The notes beneath the pieces were generated by a model. It did no database searches and was not told the DNA's origin. It saw nothing but the letters and a program-made list of their open reading frames with translations. DNA of 64,000 nt from Croceitalea sp947503285 (lineage in GTDB: Bacteria > Bacteroidota > Bacteroidia > Flavobacteriales > Flavobacteriaceae). Where the stretch lies: contig NZ_BTGQ01000007.1 in the NCBI RefSeq assembly GCF_036985505.1, positions 124,001 through 188,000 of the forward strand. Direction: 5' to 3'. Both the position numbers and the translations under genes were made by a program. Below, piece by piece: positions 44,966 to 53,138 of the stretch; position 1 is the first letter of the stretch, and every line of letters starts with the position of its first letter.

Positions 44966-45566
44966 TCTTTTTCAATGTGTTTTCAAAATAATTCGTTATC
45001 AAAAGTCCGTGGGTATTCTTGGGAAAATGCCTGTTTTCTAAGTGAATCAGTGCACCCGTAGTTACCATTTCATAGGTGTCCGTCATTGTTCCCCTATTAA
45101 TCTGAAAAACTGTCTTTGTTGAAAAGGCGTAAGGTTCTTTGGCAAGGTCTATTTCAGATTCTATGCTGATGACTTTTTGCACCAAAGAATATTGCATTAA
45201 CCTATTGAATACGCCATCTGCTTTTTTCTGCCGATACACATTGTCTACCGAACTATCCCCAAGCCACAATGCTTTTTCGATATTGTTTTCAAAATTGGCA
45301 GGGTCTAAATCATAAAAATAATTGTGGAAAAGGCGCAAATGCTCTAATGCTTCTACCTCTAAATTTTCTTTTTGTTGCACCCATTGTAGAGGTATTACCT
45401 CGCCTTGATTGCCTATGGCAAAAGAGCCGTTTAGTGCCTTATCATACATTTTGTAGGACACAATGCTTGATACCAAGGTAGAAAGCATGGACATTGCCAC
45501 CACCGCCAATACTATAAAGCGATTGTTTTTTAGGACTTCATAAATGTTTTTATATGGTGTTTTCAT
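44946..45566 (-). CDS. traK: Conjugative transfer protein TraK (VirB8-like)
   Basis: 206 residues. One N-terminal TM helix (about 15-37) followed by a periplasmic alpha/beta domain with LFHNYFYDLDPANFENNIEKALWLGDSSV and TKTVFQINRGTMTDTYEM, the pattern of TraK. VirB8-like proteins act as a nucleation factor of the channel. Its last 20 bases overlap the start of traM. Confidence 0.87.
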   Translation of the reverse strand: MKTPYKNIYEVLKNNRFIVLAVVAMSMLSTLVSSIVSYKMYDKALNGSFAIGNQGEVIPLQWVQQKENLEVEALEHLRLFHNYFYDLDPANFENNIEKALWLGDSSVDNVYRQKKADGVFNRLMQYSLVQKVISIESEIDLAKEPYAFSTKTVFQINRGTMTDTYEMVTTGALIHLENRHFPKNTHGLLITNYFENTLKKIDYENR

Positions 45567-45583
45567 AGCTTTTATTTATGGGT

Positions 45584-46423
45584 TTATGTAAATAATTTAA
45601 AGGTGAACGAGGTTGCCCTTTTATAGAGTTTGAACTTTAAAAAGACAATAAACCCTATTGTGCCCATCTCTAGTAGAGGTGCAAAAAAGGTGCTTCCAAA
45701 ATCAGTACCGAACAGGCTGCTCCAGTAGTTGGTAGTAAACTCGGTATACAAAGCATTAACGAATACGTTTACCAGAAAAAAGGCGGGCACTAGCATATAT
45801 ACTGCTGCATATAGCTTAAAAAAGGAATATGCCATAGACCTAAACTTTTCAAATACGGCAAGGCTTATTACCAGTGGAAAAAATGCTTGCATGATTCCCA
45901 ACAAGAAAAAACGTTCCGCTAAAAACAAAGGATAGATAAAAAGGTCTATCAACCATAAAAAGACACCAAAGATGAACGCAAGCATCCTTAGTCCGAACAA
46001 TGGAGTGCTTAACGCCTCGAACAGCAATGCCAAACCTTTACTAGCTGCTTCTACCGCACCAATATCTTCTTCAATCTCTACGTCTTGTAATTGCAATGGC
46101 AATAATGACGGGGCTGTGTCCCGATATTGGGTTTCTATGGCTACTAGAATGGTATCGAAAACCTCTAGCACCTGACTTGAAAATATAACCAGAATAACAA
46201 TGATGAAATTCTTAATAAGTTCTGTTGGGGTAAGCCCCCAAGTATAGCCATCCCTATTTGCAACACCTTCATTATACTTTTTTAAGATGTTGATTAAAAA
46301 GAATAGGATGGCAAGGGCTTTCATCCCAACAATGGTATACTGTAGAAAATCACTATCCTTAATAGTTTGAAAGATAGCGTCTACATATTCCAATCCTCCT
46401 ATTAATGGGATAACCAATTGCAT
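45584..46423 (-). CDS. traJ: Conjugative transfer protein TraJ (VirB6-like)
   Basis: 279 residues, about seven hydrophobic helices (first near 24-46, then 68-90, 128-180, 185-206 and 215-233) with a Trp/Tyr-rich N-terminus. No enzymatic motif. The polytopic pattern and place between traI and traK match TraJ of Bacteroides elements, the inner-membrane channel component. Three bases separate it from traI. Confidence 0.8.
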   Translation of the reverse strand: MQLVIPLIGGLEYVDAIFQTIKDSDFLQYTIVGMKALAILFFLINILKKYNEGVANRDGYTWGLTPTELIKNFIIVILVIFSSQVLEVFDTILVAIETQYRDTAPSLLPLQLQDVEIEEDIGAVEAASKGLALLFEALSTPLFGLRMLAFIFGVFLWLIDLFIYPLFLAERFFLLGIMQAFFPLVISLAVFEKFRSMAYSFFKLYAAVYMLVPAFFLVNVFVNALYTEFTTNYWSSLFGTDFGSTFFAPLLEMGTIGFIVFLKFKLYKRATSFTFKLFT

Positions 46424-46426
46424 AAT

Positions 46427-46996
46427 CTAAAAATCTGTAGTTCTGTTATTAATCTTGTCCTGCATTTCTCTAAAAGAAATAATGTCATTGTACCGCTTGG
46501 TTTTACGCATTGCTTCATCTACCATAGCCTTAGAGCGTTTTTCACGTTCTTTTAATACTGTGGCACGTTCAGCATCTGTCATTTTCAAGCTATTACTGGT
46601 AAGGATTTGCTGTACAAAATCTAAGTCTTCAATGGAGTTTTCGATAATGACTTCAAAAGATTGCGATACTCTGGCAACCTCTTCTGCTTTGATGTATGGC
46701 GAGTTTAAAATGTTTCGCACATCACCTCTCACCACATCAAAAAGACGTTCGTTGTTTCGGGCAAGCTCCCGTACCGCTTTTAACTGCTTTACTACATTAC
46801 TTACCTTTTCGATACGCTCTTTTTGCTGCTTCATAAACTCTACCGTTTTTATAATGTTTTTGGTTTGCTTACCTGCTTCAACGAGCGATTTTGCCAGTGA
46901 AATAAAATTGGTGTTGTCGTACACGGGCATACCCTGTGCAACTGCATTTTGCATTGTTCCGAGTGCCAAAAGGCACATAAAAATTAATGTTCTCAT
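46427..46996 (-). CDS. traI: Conjugative transfer protein TraI (DUF4141-like)
   Basis: 189 residues with signal peptide (MRTLIFMCLLALGTMQNAVAQ). Mature part is a long helical hairpin with basic and acidic heptads (KQQKERIEKVSNVVKQLKAV, AERATVLKEREKRSKAMVDEAM), as in TraI of Bacteroides elements and VirB5-type proteins. Two bases separate it from traG. The plus-strand ORF across it is only the antisense shadow. Confidence 0.82.
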   Translation of the reverse strand: MRTLIFMCLLALGTMQNAVAQGMPVYDNTNFISLAKSLVEAGKQTKNIIKTVEFMKQQKERIEKVSNVVKQLKAVRELARNNERLFDVVRGDVRNILNSPYIKAEEVARVSQSFEVIIENSIEDLDFVQQILTSNSLKMTDAERATVLKEREKRSKAMVDEAMRKTKRYNDIISFREMQDKINNRTTDF

Positions 46997-46998
46997 AA

Positions 46999-49407
46999 CT
47001 ATTGTGATTTTAAATGAATAAATTCTTTGATGGCGCTCTCCATCGAGCCCTTTTCTTTATAAATGCTCATAATGCGGTCATTGTCCGCTCCATCGGTGAG
47101 GTAAGCTGCAAAAACTTCAAGGGGCACTTCTAGTCTAAAAATGTTGCTCTCTTTCCCTATTTTTATAAAAATCTCAGTGTACTTACGCTTACCGGACAGA
47201 TTGTTTTTAATGGATTTTAATTGGTTCAGGTCATGGCTAGAAAGGTTTAAGCGCTTTACCAATTCATCATACCCCTTTTCATTGTTCAAACTGTAAATAA
47301 CCTGTGTGTTTTCAAGTATACTTGCCGAGGTAGAGTTGTTTGGCAATTGATTAATGGATTGTAAAATAATACCAATAGCCCCTTCTTGTTTTCGGATGGC
47401 TTGATAGTAGAATTCCACCGATTCCAAAACATTATCAAACTTTAATTGTTTGGCAAACTCATCAAATAGGATAATGCCTTTTTCTTTCTTGTTTTTCCAA
47501 ATGGTGCGCTGTATTGCTGTTTTTATAAGTTTGAGCATTACAGACAGGATTTCCTTATTATCCTTTACCTCGTCCAACTCAAAAACTATGAGGCGTTTGT
47601 CCTCTATTTTATACGATTGGTCCTCAATGGTTTCAAATAAAAAGCTGTATAAACCATCTCTAACATACTCCGATAAAATATGCAAGAACCCTTCTACATT
47701 AAAGTAATCACTATGTATATGCAACTTGGTTAAAAGGTCTTCCCGCTGCGATTCCATGTAAGAATAGAAACTATCTAAAGAGTGCTTTTTTAAAGTGGTT
47801 TTGTAGTAGGCATTCAGAATCTTTTTTAGGGCTACGGATTGCTCTTTCTTAGGTTTTGTTCCTTCCCCAATCAATTCAAAAAGAAATACTGACAAATCCT
47901 CCAAACGCTCGGGAGTAATGTCCTTTGTATTGGATATGTAAAAAGGATTAATCCCCAAGTTCTTGCCACTTTCATAACGCAATACTGTGTACTGCTCAGG
48001 ATATAGGCTAGCAAATTTTGTGTAAGACCCTCCCAAGTCTATAATCACCAAGCGAACGTCCATTTCAAAATACTGGCGCAGAATGTTGTTGGCTAAAAAT
48101 GACTTACCCTCGCCTGTTGGTGCAAAAATGGCAAAGTTCCGTGCTTTGATTCGTTTCTTTTCCTCATCCCAAACATCCTTTAAAACTGGTATGTTATGCT
48201 CGCGGTCATTAAAAATGATACCATTCGAATCGGTTCTATAATTACTATTGTTCAAAAACAAGCATAATGCATGTTTTAGGTCGGTGACGTATAAATCTTC
48301 ATTTGAAAAATTAGAAGAAAAACAGGGATAACTATTTATTATGTAATTTTTACGTTCTTCCCCTCTTGGATAGTAAGGTGTTATATCAAGCTCTTTGAAT
48401 TCTGATTTTATTTGAGAGCCAATACGCTCCAATTGAGTGGCATCTTTATCCCAATAGATGATGTTGAGATGCCCTCTTATGATTCTAGCATTATCGTCAT
48501 TGTTTATCTGACCGACAATATGTTCTATTTTCTTTAAAATGACCTTGTTCTGCGTTCCAAAATTTGAACTTTTCTTTAGCTCTTCAATTTTCTTATCCAG
48601 TAGCCTACGCCATTTTTGTTTATCGTCTAAATAGATGATTTGATTAACAATATGGTTTTCATTTAACGAAAGCCCCAAACCATCAATAAACCCTTGATGA
48701 AAAGCAAAATCATCCGAGGTAAACCGTTCATTGATTTTACTGGTTTGCACATTTTCACCAAAACAGGATTCGCTATTTACAGCCAACACATCAAGATGAT
48801 GGTTGCCAATGGTCACTTTAGATTTTTCTAAAAGAATGTCTGTATCATATCCTTCATTAAAACCGTTAAAAAAGTTTTTGGAAAACCCATAAATCTCGTT
48901 GGGAGTCAACGGTGAGAATTTCACCTTTCTACTATTGTTGATATAGGTAACAGAATCGTTTACCGCACCTATAAAACTGTGAACCGTTTGGTTAAGTTCT
49001 TGATGTATACCCTTACTTACTTTTCTAAAGGGATTGACATATTTGGGGTTGTTCAACGCTTTGTTTCGCACTAGCGTTAAAAACAAGTAACTGGTATGTT
49101 CAATAAATTCCCTGCCTTTAAAGTGCTGGTGGGTTGCCTTCGCCAAAAAAGTATCATTGGGTAAATTTTCGGCTGTAAACCCCTTTTTAAGGTATACATC
49201 CTGTTTATGTATCATACACCCCACGGGCAGTGATTTTAATGCTTGAAACCACGTACCATGCATATCTTCAAAATCCTTTTCAGATAATGAGTAGATTTCA
49301 GGAAGTACGCCCTTGTAGCAGGCAATAACGTTGCCATTGTTGGCGAACAAGATGTTATCCTGCATATCTATAATAGGGTTGTATTTGGCTATATTAATAA
49401 TCGACAT
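46999..49407 (-). CDS. traG: Conjugation ATPase TraG (VirB4-like)
   Basis: 802 residues. N-terminal two-thirds of the VirB4 type, with NFAIFAPTGEGKSFLANNILRQYF as Walker A and the Walker B region EKGIILFDEFAKQLKF, plus the C-terminal GIILQSINQLPNNS region. Powers assembly or substrate transport by the secretion channel. Its 5' end overlaps the end of traF by 14 bases, which couples their translation. Confidence 0.92.
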   Translation of the reverse strand: MSIINIAKYNPIIDMQDNILFANNGNVIACYKGVLPEIYSLSEKDFEDMHGTWFQALKSLPVGCMIHKQDVYLKKGFTAENLPNDTFLAKATHQHFKGREFIEHTSYLFLTLVRNKALNNPKYVNPFRKVSKGIHQELNQTVHSFIGAVNDSVTYINNSRKVKFSPLTPNEIYGFSKNFFNGFNEGYDTDILLEKSKVTIGNHHLDVLAVNSESCFGENVQTSKINERFTSDDFAFHQGFIDGLGLSLNENHIVNQIIYLDDKQKWRRLLDKKIEELKKSSNFGTQNKVILKKIEHIVGQINNDDNARIIRGHLNIIYWDKDATQLERIGSQIKSEFKELDITPYYPRGEERKNYIINSYPCFSSNFSNEDLYVTDLKHALCLFLNNSNYRTDSNGIIFNDREHNIPVLKDVWDEEKKRIKARNFAIFAPTGEGKSFLANNILRQYFEMDVRLVIIDLGGSYTKFASLYPEQYTVLRYESGKNLGINPFYISNTKDITPERLEDLSVFLFELIGEGTKPKKEQSVALKKILNAYYKTTLKKHSLDSFYSYMESQREDLLTKLHIHSDYFNVEGFLHILSEYVRDGLYSFLFETIEDQSYKIEDKRLIVFELDEVKDNKEILSVMLKLIKTAIQRTIWKNKKEKGIILFDEFAKQLKFDNVLESVEFYYQAIRKQEGAIGIILQSINQLPNNSTSASILENTQVIYSLNNEKGYDELVKRLNLSSHDLNQLKSIKNNLSGKRKYTEIFIKIGKESNIFRLEVPLEVFAAYLTDGADNDRIMSIYKEKGSMESAIKEFIHLKSQ

Positions 49408-49678
49408 GATGAAGTATGTTTTCTTTTTTATTGCTGATGATTTTTGGGAACACCTTGCTAAAATTGAATACCAAGGCTTTGCGAGCTATTTTGGTAAGTA
49501 TGATGTACAATGCCCCGTTCCATACTAGGGCTGTTAAGATGACCAAAAGACCAAATGAAAAAATGATGATGAGCAATGATGCCAAAACGGAAAGCATCAT
49601 CATTGCAAAGAGCGATATGGGAAGACCCCATATCATTGCCCCTTTGCGAATGTTCTTGTATACCTCGTACTTCTTCAT
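49394..49678 (-). CDS. traF: Conjugative transfer protein TraF (DUF4133/VirB3-like)
   Basis: 94 residues with a short cytosolic N-terminus and two adjacent hydrophobic helices (about 16-38 and 40-58), then a basic C-terminus. Matches the small inner-membrane TraF/VirB3-like protein found directly before TraG. Overlaps traG by 14 bases. Confidence 0.82.
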   Translation of the reverse strand: MKKYEVYKNIRKGAMIWGLPISLFAMMMLSVLASLLIIIFSFGLLVILTALVWNGALYIILTKIARKALVFNFSKVFPKIISNKKENILHHVDY

Positions 49679-49712
49679 TGAATTTGTTTTTTAATAAAGG
49701 CCACTTTAAGGC

Positions 49713-50000
49713 TTATACTACAATTCCAATGAGGTACGTAAAAATGCCAACAACGGCACCTGCAATAAGTACAAATACAAGCACTCTGGTAATACCCTTT
49801 TTAAGGTCTGCATTTTCACCAAAAAAATGCCCTGCATTAAATAAGAATCCGATTAGGAAAATTACTCCTAAAAGCAAGGGGAAAATTGACCTAATGGTAT
49901 CGGAAACATCGTTGACAGAATCTTCAATACCTCCAATTTGTGCAAATGTGGGTAGGCTCATTAGAAGCATTGCCCACGTTAGATAAACCGCTTTTTTCAT
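49713..50000 (-). CDS. traE: Conjugative transfer protein TraE (DUF4134/pilin-like)
   Basis: 95 residues with signal peptide (MKKAVYLTWAMLLMSLPTFAQ) and two hydrophobic helices, the middle one around LLLGVIFLIGFLFNAGHFFGENADL, in the VirB2/TraE pilin-like layout. First gene of the tra operon seen here. No traA-D upstream; the amidase gene is divergent at 50202. Confidence 0.85.
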   Translation of the reverse strand: MKKAVYLTWAMLLMSLPTFAQIGGIEDSVNDVSDTIRSIFPLLLGVIFLIGFLFNAGHFFGENADLKKGITRVLVFVLIAGAVVGIFTYLIGIVV

Positions 50001-50201
50001 AACGCTTACGTTTTGTGGCTCTCTAAAAGGATTTAGAAAACCTGTTTGAAATAACTTTTTGCGAAATCTATAAGCGAATGAGCATAAAGGGATAAAAACT
50101 TAAAAAATTAACGGTATTTGACGTTAAATTTTAAAGGATGTCTATGTATTGAATGAAATCTTTAAAAATTGTGCAACAAATATTTAAAAAATAATATCGA
50201 G

Positions 50202-50831
50202 ATGAAATTCTCAAAAACACTTTTACTACTGTGCTTTTTTACGGTGATTCAAACGGGAATATCACAAGAAAAAAAGGTGATTATCATTGATGCTGGACAC
50301 GGTGGGAAAGATTATGGGGCTATTGGCATAAATAGTAGTAAAGAAAAAGACATCAATTTTTCCATTGCTAAAACTATGCTTTTATACAACCGCACTATTC
50401 TTGACAATAAATACGAGATTTACCTCAGCCGATACAAGGACACTTTAATTTCATTGAGTCATCGCACACGATTGGTAAAAGCGTTACAACCAGACCTATT
50501 TATCTCTATACACTGCAACCATGCCCCCAACAAAAATGCCACAGGAATCGAGATGTTTCTACATAATGGTACAAGTTTGAAACACGACCATCAAATACAT
50601 GCCAAAGGTATTGCCAAAGAAATGATCACGGCGCTTACAGAGCAGTTAGGGTATAGAAGCCGAGGAATTAAAACAGCTAATTTTCAGGTACTAAGGCAAA
50701 GTATAGCTACTTGTCCCGCCATTTTAGTGGAACTTGGGTTTTTATCGAATATAGATGAAGCTACCTATTTGGAATCAAAAGAACATATGAACGCATTGGC
50801 ATTGGTACTACTAATGTCCATAAAAATATAA
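50202..50831 (+). CDS. N-acetylmuramoyl-L-alanine amidase (Amidase_3)
   Basis: Start at ATG 50202 gives signal peptide MKFSKTLLLLCFFTVIQTGISQ; the upstream TTG would add an unrelated tail. The zinc site is IIDAGHGGKDYGAIG (His), the Glu-side KEKDINFSIAKT, and the second His in FISIHCNHAPN, ending with ILVELGFLSNIDEA. It cleaves peptidoglycan stem peptides. It lies divergent from the tra operon and probably opens the cell wall for the transfer channel. Confidence 0.92.
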   Translation: MKFSKTLLLLCFFTVIQTGISQEKKVIIIDAGHGGKDYGAIGINSSKEKDINFSIAKTMLLYNRTILDNKYEIYLSRYKDTLISLSHRTRLVKALQPDLFISIHCNHAPNKNATGIEMFLHNGTSLKHDHQIHAKGIAKEMITALTEQLGYRSRGIKTANFQVLRQSIATCPAILVELGFLSNIDEATYLESKEHMNALALVLLMSIKI

Positions 50832-50835
50832 GAAA

Positions 50836-50934
50836 ATGAAAGATTTATTTGTTAGCCTATATTCCGTTTTAAAAGAAATTATAGTTACAGTTGGTAAAGA
50901 ATTATGGTCGTTTATTAAACAAAAGTTTTCGTAA
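50836..50934 (+). CDS. 32-residue peptide downstream of the amidase
   Basis: ATG 50836 to stop 50934. Peptide MKDLFVSLYSVLKEIIVTVG then KELWSFIKQKFS: amphipathic or hydrophobic helix with basic C-terminus. It starts 4 bases after the amidase stop, so it is probably read from the same transcript. It resembles a small membrane-associated peptide of unknown role. Confidence 0.4.
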   Translation: MKDLFVSLYSVLKEIIVTVGKELWSFIKQKFS

Positions 50935-50974
50935 AAAACGACACCAGATATTATTAACTTAAAATAAAAAGAAG

Positions 50975-51409
50975 ATGAAATTTAAGATTGAATCTAAGCC
51001 AAGTGCTTTACGACAATTAGACAACTTTAAACAATTAAAAACTGTTTTAAAACCCATTAAAGCTGATGAAAGTGGAAAGTTTTTGGATGCCTTAATGGAA
51101 CATTGTATGCTCATAAATCGTGCAATTGGGAAAGATTATAGTTTGGCAGACCACACCCATATCGATATTAGTTGTGATGTGTACTTTAATATTCCATTGG
51201 TTTCTTCTGCCCAGGTTGGTAATGGGTCGAATGCGTGGTTACATGAATATCACAAAAACGAACACGGTACCATGTTCGAAAACAAAAAGGAGTTGGGTGA
51301 ATATTTACAAGGCTTGGAGCGCATCCCAAGCACCATCATACCCATTAAGTTAGAATTGACCCAACGGATTGGGGATGCCAAAAGTAAGTTTGTTTTTGAG
51401 GTGCTTTGA
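50975..51409 (+). CDS. Hypothetical ICE protein (144 aa)
   Basis: 144 residues, no signal peptide. Begins MKFKIESKPSALRQLDNFKQLKTVLKPI, with two more segments (DHTHIDISCDVYFNIPLVSSAQVGNG and WLHEYHKNEHGTMFENKKELGEYL) that contain Trp, His and Glu and could bind metal. I do not recognise the family. It lies between the amidase and the four-gene operon and has about 40 bases of its own leader. It is followed by the operon's promoter. Confidence 0.55.
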   Translation: MKFKIESKPSALRQLDNFKQLKTVLKPIKADESGKFLDALMEHCMLINRAIGKDYSLADHTHIDISCDVYFNIPLVSSAQVGNGSNAWLHEYHKNEHGTMFENKKELGEYLQGLERIPSTIIPIKLELTQRIGDAKSKFVFEVL

Positions 51410-51483
51410 TGGTTACGGTCAAGTAACTGGAATACCTTTTTTATAGGTCTTGAATATGCTGTTTTTCAAATAATTAAAAATAA

Positions 51484-51524
51484 ATGGTTGACAAGTTAAT
51501 ATTTTTTTATAAATTTGTCAACCA
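51484..51524 (+). promoter_or_regulatory. Promoter with palindromic operator for the HTH-ImmA operon
   Basis: GGTTGACAA (51486-51494) and TTGTCAACC (51515-51523) are perfect inverted repeats spaced 20 bases. Between and across them lie TTGAC as -33-like element and TAAATTTG (51510-51517), a Bacteroidota-type -7 (TAnnTTTG). The palindrome covers the promoter, so the HTH protein downstream is a likely repressor of its own operon. Confidence 0.6.
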
Positions 51525-51535
51525 AAAGTAATTAA

Positions 51536-52609
51536 ATGAAAACTGAGCAATTAGAAATATTTGGCACAAGATTAAAGTCCGCAAGGATGATTGCTGGACT
51601 TTCATTACGAGAATTATCTGAAAAAATTGATAATGAAGTAACCAAACAATCATTAAGCAAATACGAAAAGGGGTTGATGTTACCTACCCCAAAAGTCCTT
51701 CAAGCCCTATCTAAAGCACTAAATCAAAAAATTGATTTCTTTTTATTTAACTCATATACTGAGTTTAAAAGCATCTCCTATCGGAAAAAACAAGATTTAC
51801 CCAAGAAAGAAGAAGAGTCAATTCTAGAAAAAGCACGGGCATACTACGAGAGCTATTCAGAAATAGAGGCTATACTAGGATTAAAAACTGAATTTGTAAA
51901 TCCAGTTTCAAACATTACTATCAATAGTTATGATGATATAGAAAGGGCTGCCAATACCTTACGAAAAGAATGGGAGTTAGGATTGCAACCTATTAGCAAC
52001 CTTATTGAAATGCTTGAATCAGTAGGTATTAAAGTTTATATAATTGAGCATAGTGATAAAATTGATGGTATTTCTATTGAAATAGAAAATGGTGGGCATT
52101 TGGTTGTTATTAACATTGCTAATAAGCCTTTAGAAAGAATCCGATTTACCATACTACACGAACTTGCCCATACTTTTTTAAAGTTTAGTGATGCCATTAA
52201 AAAATCCCCCAAGTTATTGGAAAAGCTGTGCCACTATTTTGCAAGTTGTCTACTTCTACCAAAAACTAAACTATTAGAAATGATTGGTGGAAAAAAGAGA
52301 AGCTATATAAAAATCATTGAACTGGAAACCATAAAAAATTATTTCGGTATATCAATTCGTGCCATAGTGTACAGGTTGAAACAAATTGGAATAATCACCG
52401 AGAATTATCACAAAAGATGGTCCATTTGGTTGAACAAGACCTACGGAGTCAAAGATGAACCAGGCAATTATATAGGAGTGGAAAAATCGTATAGGTTTAT
52501 GCAGTTAATAAATAGGGCGTTATCTGAGGAATTGATTTCTATAAGTAAAGCAGGAACATTAACTGGTGAAAACATCAGTGATATTAAAAAAATGGAACCA
52601 ATTGCCTAA
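51536..52609 (+). CDS. HTH plus ImmA/IrrE-family metallopeptidase
   Basis: 357 residues. An N-terminal XRE helix-turn-helix (about 8-62: RLKSARMIAGLSLRELSEKI, SLSKYEKGLMLPTPKVLQAL) is followed by a linker and the ImmA/IrrE zinc peptidase motif TILHELAHTFLKF (HExxH, about residues 204-216). The C-terminal part holds further helical segments (YFGISIRAIVYRLKQIGII). Proteins of this type relieve repression by cutting a regulator; here HTH and peptidase are in one chain. First gene of the overlapping operon behind the palindromic promoter. Confidence 0.85.
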   Translation: MKTEQLEIFGTRLKSARMIAGLSLRELSEKIDNEVTKQSLSKYEKGLMLPTPKVLQALSKALNQKIDFFLFNSYTEFKSISYRKKQDLPKKEEESILEKARAYYESYSEIEAILGLKTEFVNPVSNITINSYDDIERAANTLRKEWELGLQPISNLIEMLESVGIKVYIIEHSDKIDGISIEIENGGHLVVINIANKPLERIRFTILHELAHTFLKFSDAIKKSPKLLEKLCHYFASCLLLPKTKLLEMIGGKKRSYIKIIELETIKNYFGISIRAIVYRLKQIGIITENYHKRWSIWLNKTYGVKDEPGNYIGVEKSYRFMQLINRALSEELISISKAGTLTGENISDIKKMEPIA

Positions 52610-53138
52610 GCATCCTCATCAAATATTAGTTAAGGATGCTTGTATCATCATAGACTTAATTGAGTTGAATCTTTTAAGAGGTTTTTTAACGCTCAATTAT
52701 GATGTGATTACGACTAGCGCGGTAATTATTGAAATAACAGATTTAAACCAAAAAAATGAATTGGAAGAAAGTCTTAATTCAGGTAAAATTCTAGTGGATG
52801 ACAATGGCTCTTTGATTGATATTATGGCACTTCAAGCAAAATATAGTGGATTAAGCTATGCAGATGCAAGTGTTTTGGAGGTTGCTTTAAGGAAGCAAGT
52901 AATGCTTATCACTGCGGACGGATTATTGAGAAAAGCTGCGGTAAATGAAAATAATACAGTTCACGGAACTTTATGGGTTATAGAAACACTGCATTACAAT
53001 CGAATAATATCAGTTCAAACGGCAATCGGAAAAATAAAGGAACTGATGCAAATTAATAAGCGTATTTCTCCCGAAATATGTTTTACAGTAATAAAAAGAA
53101 TTGAAGAAGAAGAAACCACATATCATATTAATAAATAG
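52566..53138 (+). CDS. PIN-like (DUF3368-type) ribonuclease-like protein
   Basis: About 160-190 residues. PIN-like strands carry acidic residues: VKDACIIIDLIELNLL (Asp near the start), GLSYADASVLEVALRKQ (Asp), VMLITADGLLRKAA (Asp), HGTLWVIETL. This pattern fits PIN/DUF3368 nucleases. The reading frame opens at GTG 52566 and overlaps the HTH gene by 44 bases; TTG 52602 would give an 8-base overlap and is also reasonable. Paired with the HTH-ImmA protein it resembles toxin-like modules. Confidence 0.65.
   Translation: MKTSVILKKWNQLPKHPHQILVKDACIIIDLIELNLLRGFLTLNYDVITTSAVIIEITDLNQKNELEESLNSGKILVDDNGSLIDIMALQAKYSGLSYADASVLEVALRKQVMLITADGLLRKAAVNENNTVHGTLWVIETLHYNRIISVQTAIGKIKELMQINKRISPEICFTVIKRIEEEETTYHINK

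Noticed and set aside
46455..47021. Long plus-strand ORF opposite traI
   Set aside because: Antisense shadow of a gene with clear signal peptide and helical pattern; encoded protein lacks any domain.
49576..49986. Plus-strand ORF opposite traE/traF
   Set aside because: Shadow of two small transfer genes; low-complexity translation.
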